From a bacterium (GTDB lineage: Bacteria > Patescibacteria > Microgenomatia > Levybacterales > UBA12049): DNA of 6,664 nt. Numbering within the stretch: the stretch's first letter is position 1; every line of letters starts with the position of its first letter. Positions 1-6,030 of the stretch are shown here, piece by piece. The stretch is taken from the NCBI GenBank assembly GCA_021825955.1, contig JAKAEH010000050.1, positions 1 through 6,664 of the forward strand. Direction: 5' to 3'. The position numbers and the translations under genes are program-made. The notes beneath the pieces were generated by a model. It was not told where the DNA came from, did not search any database, and was given only the letters and a program-made list of their open reading frames with translations.

Positions 1-52
1 ACACAAGAAACTAATCTATTTAAAGAAAAAATTTTCCAAGATCGAAGGCTTT

Positions 53-1192
53 TTGAAGGAAAAGAAAGTCATTTATCTGATAAGGCTTGTATTAATCTCA
101 ATGATAATCTTAAATTTGGTTGCCGTAGTCTATCAGGAAAGAGGAAAATATTTTGTAAATCATTACTGGGAGAATTTTCCTGCTTTAGAAAAGGTTTTTA
201 GAAGTTCCCAGTATATGAATAAACATCCCAAAGGATTTATTCCTGATGAAATTGCCTTATCGTATGCCGGAGGCAAGCTTATAAAAGGCACTAATCCTGT
301 GTTGGTTGTTCCCGAAGCGCCTCCTTTAGGGAAATATCTTGTTGGTTTGTCAACAGTTTTTTTCGATAACGACAGTACTGTTATTCTTATAAGCGGAGTG
401 CTCGTTTTGTTTTGTCTGTATCTATTGGGCTTTCAGGTTCTGTCAAGTAAAACTCTTGCGCTGATTCCTCCGTTCTTATTCAGCAGCGAACAGATGTTTA
501 AGAATCAATTTATTTACACGCCTTTATTTGATTTATTCCAGTTAGTATTCCTTATTGCCGGATTTTACTTTTTCAACAGGGGCGCAAGTTCTAAGAAATT
601 TTTAATTCCCTTTTTGTTAACCAATATTTTTTTGGGTTTATTTATTTCTACAAAATTTTTTGTCACAGGTTCTACTATTGTATTCGCTTGGTTTTTAGTT
701 CTCTTTTTACGAAAAGACTTCAAAAAACTTTTTTATCTTTTTCTCATGCTTCCAGTTTCTATATTTATTCTACTTTTTAGCTATATCAGGGTATTTGCTT
801 TTGGCTATACCCTTAGTAGATTTTTAGGAATTCAAAAATGGATTTTTTTATATCACAAGAGTCAACTAATTTTACCCTTTTCCGCGTGGCCGTTATTGCT
901 TTTAAACAGATGGTATGTTTGGTTCGGGAACAAGCCGGTAATATCGGATGCCCAATGGTCAATTCTCTGGCCTATAGCAACAATAGGTTCAATAATAGCT
1001 ATCTTCCTTTATGTTTTTAAAAAAATTCAAAAAAACCCACAGGTGGAAATTCTCATGGCATGGTTCGTCGGTTACATGCTTTTTTTGAGCGTTGGGCAAA
1101 TTTTTTCAAGATATTTTGTTATTATGATTCCAATACTTTATATAATTCTTGTATACGGTTTAGTATCTGTGTATAAAGTTTTCAAACAATGA
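53..1192 (+). CDS. GT-C fold membrane glycosyltransferase, PMT/GT39-like
   Basis: Probable integral membrane glycosyltransferase that takes sugar from a polyprenyl-phosphate donor on the outer face of the membrane. As read from TTG at 53 it is 379 residues with about ten hydrophobic segments, the first near residues 8-27 and the last near 353-374. The first outer loop carries Asp65-Glu66 (PDE) and then EAPPLGK at 88-94. This layout matches GT39/PMT-type enzymes, where an acidic pair and an HPPLGK-like motif sit in that loop; here Ala replaces the usual His. An STKFF stretch near 199-203 resembles the later conserved Lys region of GT-C proteins. It is shorter than typical PMTs. The start is uncertain: TTG at 53 is the only candidate near the N-terminus, but the frame stays open to the left edge with a Lys-rich stretch, so the gene may begin outside the window. 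The TGA stop overlaps the next start as ATGA. Family fairly sure; substrate unknown. Confidence 0.72.
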   Translation: MKEKKVIYLIRLVLISMIILNLVAVVYQERGKYFVNHYWENFPALEKVFRSSQYMNKHPKGFIPDEIALSYAGGKLIKGTNPVLVVPEAPPLGKYLVGLSTVFFDNDSTVILISGVLVLFCLYLLGFQVLSSKTLALIPPFLFSSEQMFKNQFIYTPLFDLFQLVFLIAGFYFFNRGASSKKFLIPFLLTNIFLGLFISTKFFVTGSTIVFAWFLVLFLRKDFKKLFYLFLMLPVSIFILLFSYIRVFAFGYTLSRFLGIQKWIFLYHKSQLILPFSAWPLLLLNRWYVWFGNKPVISDAQWSILWPIATIGSIIAIFLYVFKKIQKNPQVEILMAWFVGYMLFLSVGQIFSRYFVIMIPILYIILVYGLVSVYKVFKQ

Positions 1193-2241
1193 AAATAGCT
1201 ATTGACGTTTCACCACTTCAATCCGGGCACAAGGTGAGGGGAGTAGGTTTTTATCTGGAGCACTTAAAAAATGCGCTTGTTAATTATTTCCCCCAGAATG
1301 AATATGTATTTTTTTCCAGAGGAGAAAAACTTCCCCGGGACGTTGAGCTGGTGCATTTTCCGTATTTTGAACCATTTTTTCTTGCTCTTCCCCTATATAA
1401 AAAATATAAAACCGTAGTAACTGTTCATGATCTTACGCCGATTGTTTTTCCCAACGCTTTTCCAAGAGGAATAAAAGGAGAAATAAAATGGCAGATGCAA
1501 AGATATGCACTTAAAAAAGCTAATGCCGTGATTACAGATTCTGAGTCTTCAAAAAAAGACATAATAAAATACGTCGGCGTAAAAGAAAGTAAAGTAAGGG
1601 TTGTTTATCTTGCGGCAGGAGAATATTTTAAAAAATTAGACGAAAAGGCCTTGCAGACAGAAGCCTTGGTAAAAAAATACAACTTACCGAAAAAATTCGC
1701 TCTTTATGTAGGAGACGTTACGTGGAATAAAAATTTACCTAGGCTTATAGATGCAGCTCTTGATGCGAATATTCCTCTTGTTATGGCGGGGAAAAGTTTG
1801 GTCTCTCAGAATTTTGACAAAAACAATCCGTGGAACAGAGATTTGGTAAGGATACAAGAATTGGCAGCTAAAAATAAAAACATAATTAGGCTAGGTTTTG
1901 TCCCGGACGAGGATTTGGTCAGGCTTTATAATTTTGCTTCTGTTTTTGTAATGCCTTCTCTCTACGAAGGCTTTGGTTTACCTATTTTGGAAGCAATGGC
2001 CTGCGGATGCCCTGTTATAACAACGAAAGAAGGCTCTCTTAAGGAGGTTGCGGGAGAAGGAGCATTTTTTGCAGACGGATACGATGTTGTAAGCATAGCC
2101 TCCGCTCTAAAAAAAGTTTTGTCCGACGAAAATATTCAAAAGGAGTTAACACAAAAAGGCCTTGAAAACGTTAAAAGATTCTCATGGAAGAAAACTGCCG
2201 AGGAAACGATAGGTGTCTACAGGGATGTTCTGAGCAAATGA
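1189..2241 (+). CDS. GT4 family glycosyltransferase (mannosyltransferase-like)
   Basis: Retaining GT-B glycosyltransferase, expected at the cytoplasmic membrane face, moving a sugar from a nucleotide donor to a lipid-linked glycan. The 350-residue length is normal for GT4. The N-terminal domain opens with MKIAIDVSPL and a Gly-rich RGVGFY loop near 18-22, has VHD at 79-81, and TDSES at 117-121 where GT4 proteins usually show a TVSxxS-type motif. The C-terminal donor domain begins near ALYVGDVTWNKN (171-182), with Lys181 at the usual phosphate-contact position. It carries the family E-x7-E motif as Glu260 and Glu268 (EGFGLPILE), followed by the ACGCPVI segment. The start is the ATG inside the ATGA overlap with the preceding gene; no clear Shine-Dalgarno is seen, so translational coupling is likely. 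It resembles the WbaZ/MtfB mannosyltransferase group, but sugar and acceptor cannot be read from sequence. Confidence 0.9.
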   Translation: MKIAIDVSPLQSGHKVRGVGFYLEHLKNALVNYFPQNEYVFFSRGEKLPRDVELVHFPYFEPFFLALPLYKKYKTVVTVHDLTPIVFPNAFPRGIKGEIKWQMQRYALKKANAVITDSESSKKDIIKYVGVKESKVRVVYLAAGEYFKKLDEKALQTEALVKKYNLPKKFALYVGDVTWNKNLPRLIDAALDANIPLVMAGKSLVSQNFDKNNPWNRDLVRIQELAAKNKNIIRLGFVPDEDLVRLYNFASVFVMPSLYEGFGLPILEAMACGCPVITTKEGSLKEVAGEGAFFADGYDVVSIASALKKVLSDENIQKELTQKGLENVKRFSWKKTAEETIGVYRDVLSK

Positions 2242-3545
2242 AATTATTTACCAAATTGTTGTCGTACGAATTGATAAGCGGAAGTCTGTATATTTTTATA
2301 GGCTCGATGCTTGCAAACTTTCTTGCTTTTCTTCTTAACTTGTATCTTGCAAGAAATTTATCGTATGCAGATTATGCAATTTTTGCCTCTCTTTTGTCGA
2401 TAATAACCTTAGCAGCAATACCCGCAAACTCTTTGAGCGCAATTATAGTTAAGTTTGCAACGAGTTTTTATGCAAAAAAAGAAAATGAAAAACTTAAAAC
2501 TCTTTATTCTCTCTTCTTTAAGGTCATACTTGCTGTATCGGTTTTAATTATTATGATATTTTCCTTTTTTGCGCTTCCTCTTAGTCAGTTCCTGCATCTT
2601 GATAATATTCTATATATGGTTGCAACAGGTTTTATTATCGTAGCTTATTATCTGAATGCTTTTCATACGGCTTTTTTGCAAAGCCTACTAAAATTTAAAT
2701 TTATGTCTTTTTTAAGTGTTGTCGGGGGAGTACTTAAGCTTGTATTCGGAGTGATTCTTGTGGGCTTCGGATTTAAAGCGTTTGGAGGACTGTGGGCTTT
2801 ATTCGTTATGACTTTTGGTATGTTTTTGTTGGCATATCTGCCGATTCTCCCAATCTTAAGATCTAAGTATTCGGAAGTAAAGATTTCGCTTGGCTCTCAG
2901 GAGATACTTTCATATGCTCTGCCTACATTTGTTACGGTACTGTTTTTAACATCTTTTACGTCAAGTGACGTAATTTTGATTAAGCATTTTTTCAATCCTC
3001 ATCTGGCGGGTTATTATGCAGGGCTTTCTCTGATGGGTAAAGTAATTTTTTATTTTACAATGCCTATTCCTTTGGTTATGTTTCCTCTGCTAGTAAAAAA
3101 ACATACAGCAGGGCAGAGTTTTGTAAACGTTTTTTATCTTTCTCTTTTTCTGGTCGCTCTTCCTTCGCTTGCAATAAGTATATTTTATTTCTTATTTCCG
3201 CAGTTTGTCATAGATCTTTTCTTAGGAGGAAGACAATATCTTTATATTGCTCCGTTCTTAGGAATTTTTGGATTGTTTCTTACTGTTTTTAGCCTTGTTA
3301 ATGTTTGTGTTAACTTCTTCCTTTCTGTAGGCAAAACCGGTGTTGCCGTATTGGTTGTTGTAGCCGCTTTAGCACAAATTTTGCTTATAAGTCTTTACCA
3401 CACGAACTTTCTTCAGGTAATATTAATATCTCTGATAATTATGTTAGCTCTTCTTATAATATTAGTCGCGTTGTTTGTTAAACAATATGTACAGATTTCA
3501 AAAATAAAAGAGAACATAGCTTTCTTAATAAGCCCCAACTTGTGA
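2238..3545 (+). CDS. Wzx/MOP-type polysaccharide flippase
   Basis: Membrane protein expected to flip lipid-linked oligosaccharides from the inner to the outer face. The 435 residues contain about twelve hydrophobic segments, roughly 15-37, 44-66, 95-117, 124-142, 158-178, 183-206, 226-247, 262-285, 297-319, 335-360, 366-386 and 392-415. Family-like signatures are the N-terminal GSMLANFLAFLLNLYLAR region with following YADYAIF (43-49), and SSDVILIKHFFNP followed by AGYYAG (242-262), which matches the SxDxxxxxxFxxxxxxGxYxxA pattern of Wzx and related exporters. I chose ATG 2238 over the in-frame ATG 2184. The extra 18 residues from 2184 are polar and Cys/Arg-rich, lie over the end of the GT4 gene and look like its shadow, while 2238 gives the same ATGA overlap as the gene before. 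AGGGA at 2221-2225 may be a weak, distant ribosome-binding site. Function as a flippase is well supported; its cargo is unknown. Confidence 0.87.
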   Translation: MKLFTKLLSYELISGSLYIFIGSMLANFLAFLLNLYLARNLSYADYAIFASLLSIITLAAIPANSLSAIIVKFATSFYAKKENEKLKTLYSLFFKVILAVSVLIIMIFSFFALPLSQFLHLDNILYMVATGFIIVAYYLNAFHTAFLQSLLKFKFMSFLSVVGGVLKLVFGVILVGFGFKAFGGLWALFVMTFGMFLLAYLPILPILRSKYSEVKISLGSQEILSYALPTFVTVLFLTSFTSSDVILIKHFFNPHLAGYYAGLSLMGKVIFYFTMPIPLVMFPLLVKKHTAGQSFVNVFYLSLFLVALPSLAISIFYFLFPQFVIDLFLGGRQYLYIAPFLGIFGLFLTVFSLVNVCVNFFLSVGKTGVAVLVVVAALAQILLISLYHTNFLQVILISLIIMLALLIILVALFVKQYVQISKIKENIAFLISPNL

Positions 3546-3551
3546 TATACT
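3546..3551 (+). promoter_or_regulatory. Possible -10 element for leaderless start of the cupin gene
   Basis: TATACT lies in the 13-nt gap after the flippase stop and ends 7 nt before the ATG at 3559. This is where a TANNNT-type -10 box would sit if transcription started at or next to the A of the start codon. No clear -35 hexamer is found at 16-18 nt upstream, and there is no good Shine-Dalgarno for the gene (only GAG close to the ATG). AT-rich DNA makes such hexamers common by chance, so this is a weak call. Confidence 0.22.
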
Positions 3552-3558
3552 TTGAGTA

Positions 3559-4113
3559 ATGGAATTTATTACTCTTGATAACTACAAAACTGTAAAACTC
3601 ATCAAAGACGTTGCCGTTCATCCTTATAAGGTTAATGAAGATGAGTCTGGAATTTTGGTGGAGACTTTAAGAAAAGATTGGGATGATGTATACGGTTCGG
3701 GTCGTGAGTTTTTCATGCAATATTATTCGGAGACCCCTCCGGGTTTGGCAAGAGATGAAACCGTATGGCATTACCATCCTACTGTTCAGGACGACAGATT
3801 TTCGGTAGTTAAAGGCGAAATAGTCGTGGCGATTGCGGATAACAGGGAAGACTCGGAAACAAAAGGCCTATTAAATCTTTTTTATATAAATGCAAGAAAA
3901 AATCCGTATATTGTTCTTATTCCAAGAAGAACACTGCATGGATTTATGGTTGTTTCGGAAAATCCTGCAGTCCTCATAAATTTTCCTACAGGACTTTATA
4001 ATCCGAAAGAGGAAGGCAGAATTCCTTATGAAGAGGCGCAGGTAAAAACTGAAAACGGTGAATTATTCGGTTGGAATTTGGTTAGAGAACATTTTTCGAA
4101 ACAAGCTTCATAA
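3559..4113 (+). CDS. RmlC-like cupin, putative dTDP-sugar 3,5-epimerase family protein
   Basis: Likely a soluble cupin acting on a nucleotide-linked keto-sugar, related to dTDP-4-dehydrorhamnose 3,5-epimerase (RmlC/RfbC). The 184 residues match the usual RmlC length. The order of motifs fits the family: WHYHP (70-74), with His71 aligning to the catalytic His of the RGLHFQ region; RFSVVKGEIVVAIAD (80-94), matching KxVxVxxGxVxDVxVD; IPRRTLHGFMV (121-131), with His127 in the AHGF position; and LYNPKEEGRIPYEE (146-159), with Tyr147 in the catalytic Tyr region. Differences from classic RmlC are Arg80 where Lys is usual, RT in place of GF/GY before the second His, and a short C-terminus without a clear IxWP tail. 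It could therefore be an epimerase, a related ketoisomerase, or a divergent member with another sugar. It follows the flippase by 13 nt and overlaps the next gene by one base (TAATG). Confidence 0.78.
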   Translation: MEFITLDNYKTVKLIKDVAVHPYKVNEDESGILVETLRKDWDDVYGSGREFFMQYYSETPPGLARDETVWHYHPTVQDDRFSVVKGEIVVAIADNREDSETKGLLNLFYINARKNPYIVLIPRRTLHGFMVVSENPAVLINFPTGLYNPKEEGRIPYEEAQVKTENGELFGWNLVREHFSKQAS

Positions 4114-4865
4114 TGGAAAAAGTAAAGTTATTATCCCTTGTTGTTCCTGCCTACAGACAAGAAAAAACCATAACAAAAGATATTACTGCAATTGCAACAG
4201 CACTGTCTGCGTTGCCTATTAATTACGAAATAATAATTGTTGTTGACGGATTTGCCGACAAAACTTACGAAGCAGTACAAAAAATAAAAAAAACTGGTGT
4301 CACTGTTTTAGGATACAAGGATAATAAAGGAAAGGGGTTTGCCATAAAAAGAGGGGTAGAGGAAGCAAAAGGAGATATTATCGGATTTATTGATGCGGGA
4401 ATGGACATAGATCCTACAGAAATTTCCATAATGCTGGATATTATGGATTGGAACAAAGCGGATATTGTTATAGGAAGCAAGCTTCATCCCGAATCTAAGG
4501 TAAACTATCCTTTCTGGAGAAAGGTTCTTTCATGGGGATATAGGAGTTTAACTCATTTTCTTTTTGGATTTAGCGTTAAGGATACTCAGGTAGGGCTTAA
4601 GATATTTAAGAAAAAAGCTGCAAAGGACATATTCTCCAAAATAATAGTAAAAAGATTCGCTTTTGACATTGAGGTTTTGGCAGTAGCGTATAAACTTGGC
4701 TATACCAGAATTTATGAAGCTCCCATAAAATTAAATTTTAACGGAGTAAGTAATATTACTTCTTCAAGCTTTTGGAGAGTGATTTTCTGGATGCTCTGGG
4801 ACACAGCCGCGGTCTTCTACAGGGTTAAAGTGCTGCACTATTATGATAGAAAAACTAAAACTTAA
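4113..4865 (+). CDS. GT2 family polyprenyl-phosphate hexosyltransferase-like (DPM1/ALG5-type)
   Basis: Predicted cytoplasmic, membrane-associated GT-A enzyme transferring a hexose from a nucleotide sugar to polyprenyl phosphate. The 250 residues follow the DPM1/ALG5 plan: LSLVVPAYRQE (7-17), an IIVVDG strand at 41-46, NKGKGFAIKRGV (71-82), the metal-site strand IIGFIDAGMD (89-98), DIVIGSK (117-123), FGFSVKDTQVGLK (151-163) and FAFDIEVLAVAYKLGY (182-197). The DTQVG block and the FDIEVL block are strong family marks. No C-terminal transmembrane pair is obvious, although 219-236 is hydrophobic and aromatic. Two sites differ from the norm: VDDGS is changed to VDGFAD, and the DAD/DxD site reads DAG with Asp98 four residues after Asp94. 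The gene starts in the TAATG overlap with the cupin gene. Its product would be a natural donor for the two GT-C genes of this locus; this link is inference. Confidence 0.85.
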   Translation: MEKVKLLSLVVPAYRQEKTITKDITAIATALSALPINYEIIIVVDGFADKTYEAVQKIKKTGVTVLGYKDNKGKGFAIKRGVEEAKGDIIGFIDAGMDIDPTEISIMLDIMDWNKADIVIGSKLHPESKVNYPFWRKVLSWGYRSLTHFLFGFSVKDTQVGLKIFKKKAAKDIFSKIIVKRFAFDIEVLAVAYKLGYTRIYEAPIKLNFNGVSNITSSSFWRVIFWMLWDTAAVFYRVKVLHYYDRKTKT

Positions 4866-4925
4866 AACGTATAACTTAAAAGTAAATAAAAGGAATTTAG
4901 GTTTTATATTTTAGTTTTTAAGTTT
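4858..4925. repeat. Short inverted and direct repeats around the intergenic gap
   Basis: AAACTTAAAA at 4858-4867 is the exact reverse complement of TTTTAAGTTT at 4916-4925, giving a 10-bp inverted repeat with 48 nt between the arms. ACTTAAAA also occurs twice as a direct repeat, at 4860-4867 and 4874-4881, with 14-nt periodicity. The left arm covers the stop codon of the GT2 gene. In such AT-rich DNA this may be chance; a protein-binding site is possible, while a stable RNA hairpin is unlikely. Confidence 0.3.
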
Positions 4926-4932
4926 AATTAAA
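4866..4932 (+). other. AT-rich intergenic gap, possible secondary promoter region
   Basis: At 67 nt this is the longest gap between genes; the others overlap, abut or lie 13 nt apart. It is nearly all A and T. TATATT at 4905-4910 and TAAGTT at 4919-4924 could serve as -10 elements for the downstream GT4 gene, but neither has a convincing -35 box. AGGA at 4891-4894 is about 38 nt before the ATG at 4933, too far to act as its ribosome-binding site. No GC-rich hairpin with a U-tract is present, so there is no good terminator. A new transcript may begin here, at low confidence. Confidence 0.3.
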
Positions 4933-6030
4933 ATGAATATTTTGGTTTTAAATTGGAGAGATACTAAAAATCCGAAGAGCGGGGGAGCGGAAATAGTTAC
5001 CCTGCAGCATGCAAAAGCATGGGTTAAAAGTGGACACAAAGTTACATGGTTTACTTCGGAATTTAAGGATGGAAAAGCCAAAGAAGCGTTAGATGGTGTA
5101 AATATTGTGCGACGCGGAAATTTTATTTCTGTATATTTTTATGCAATTATTTTTTATTTATTTTCAGGAAAAAAATTTGACGTTGTCATAGATGAGATTC
5201 ATGGTTTGCCGTTTTTTACGCCTATTTTTGTCCGAAAGCCCAAAATCGCGCTCATACATGAGGTTGCGGACGAAATTTGGGATTATATGTATCCTTTTCC
5301 AATAAATAAGATCGGAAAGTTTATAGAACCGTTTTATTTCAATTTTTATAAACGTGTTCCTTTTTGGACTGGTGCAAATTCTACTGTTTTAGATTTGGAA
5401 AAAAGAGGAATTAAAAAAAGTAATTGCACAATAATATTTTCTCCGGCATCTAACTTAGCTTTACGTAGGCCTCCATTAAAAGAAAAAAAACCTACTTTTA
5501 TTTTTGTCTCACGAGTTGTCAAAATGAAAGGGATAGAAGAAGTAATAAGAGCTTTTTTCTATATTCTTCGTGAACTAAAAGACGCAAGGCTTTGGATTGT
5601 AGGAGACGGAGGAAAGTCATATGTAGACGAGTTAAGAGATACAATGAAGTCCTACTCTATCGCCCCACGTGTAAAATTTTTTGGAACCGTTTCGGAAAAC
5701 AAGAAGCTGGAGCTTATGAGAAAAGCGCATATTCTTTTACACGCTTCTGTAAAGGAAGGATGGGGATTGGTAGTTATAGAGGCTGCAAGTCAGGGAACCC
5801 CCTCTGTTGTGTATGATGTAGCCGGTCTTAGGGATTCTGTAAAAAACGGAAAAACGGGAATAGTTCTGTCCGAAAATTCGTCAAAAGAGATGGCGAGAGA
5901 AGCACTGAATCTCTACAAAAATAAAAGACTTTATGAGAAATTTCAAAAAAATGCTATTTTGTGGGCAAAAAGCTTAACATGGAAAGACGCAACAAAGAAA
6001 AGCCTTGCATTAATAGAAAGCGTTGTTTAA
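4933..6030 (+). CDS. GT4 family glycosyltransferase (second, distinct subtype)
   Basis: Retaining GT-B glycosyltransferase of 365 residues, expected to act at the cytoplasmic membrane face on a lipid-linked glycan. The N-terminal domain starts with MNILVLNWRD and the KSGGAE loop (15-20), a signature of a widespread bacterial and archaeal GT4 subgroup. This is followed by VIDEIHGLPFFTPIFV (85-100) and ALIHEVADEIWDY (106-118). The donor domain opens at TFIFVSRVVKMKGIEE (188-203), with Arg194 and Lys199 at phosphate-contact positions. It has WIVGDGG (221-227), the E-x7-E pair Glu275 and Glu283 within EGWGLVVIE, and ASQGTPSVVYDVAGLRD (285-301). All hallmark motifs are intact. It shares only the fold and not the subgroup with the GT4 at 1189-2241, so the two probably make different linkages. 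Its ATG lies 67 nt after the GT2 gene and has no close Shine-Dalgarno. The stop abuts the next ATG with no spacing. Confidence 0.9.
   Translation: MNILVLNWRDTKNPKSGGAEIVTLQHAKAWVKSGHKVTWFTSEFKDGKAKEALDGVNIVRRGNFISVYFYAIIFYLFSGKKFDVVIDEIHGLPFFTPIFVRKPKIALIHEVADEIWDYMYPFPINKIGKFIEPFYFNFYKRVPFWTGANSTVLDLEKRGIKKSNCTIIFSPASNLALRRPPLKEKKPTFIFVSRVVKMKGIEEVIRAFFYILRELKDARLWIVGDGGKSYVDELRDTMKSYSIAPRVKFFGTVSENKKLELMRKAHILLHASVKEGWGLVVIEAASQGTPSVVYDVAGLRDSVKNGKTGIVLSENSSKEMAREALNLYKNKRLYEKFQKNAILWAKSLTWKDATKKSLALIESVV

Noticed and set aside
838..1020. Short + strand open frame of 60 codons inside the first GT-C gene
   Set aside because: It lies wholly within a well-supported gene in another frame and shows no recognisable domain.
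2184..2237. Earlier in-frame ATG that would lengthen the flippase by 18 residues
   Set aside because: The extra residues are polar, Cys/Arg-rich and overlap the GT4 gene by 58 nt; ATG 2238 gives an ATGA junction like the preceding one and a normal flippase N-terminus.
3543..3545. TGA as a glycine codon (code 25, known in some candidate-phyla bacteria)
   Set aside because: TGA occurs only at natural protein ends and in ATGA overlaps (1190-1192, 2239-2241), and no gene contains an internal TGA.
4286..4293. A8 tract in the GT2 gene (and another at 5483-5490 in the second GT4 gene) as a programmed slippage site
   Set aside because: Both lie in the middle of intact, conserved reading frames and no alternative frame product of interest follows; long A runs are expected in AT-rich Lys codons.
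4265..4480. Reverse-strand open frame of 71 codons
   Set aside because: It is antisense to the conserved core of the GT2 gene and its Ser/Pro/Ile-rich translation looks like a complement shadow.
4866..4932. Intrinsic terminator after the GT2 gene
   Set aside because: The inverted repeat is short, all A/T except for one pair, and has a 48-nt loop; there is no GC stem followed by a U-tract.
5592..5816. Short + strand open frame of 74 codons inside the second GT4 gene
   Set aside because: Out-of-frame shadow over the donor-binding domain, rich in Arg and Cys, with no family features.
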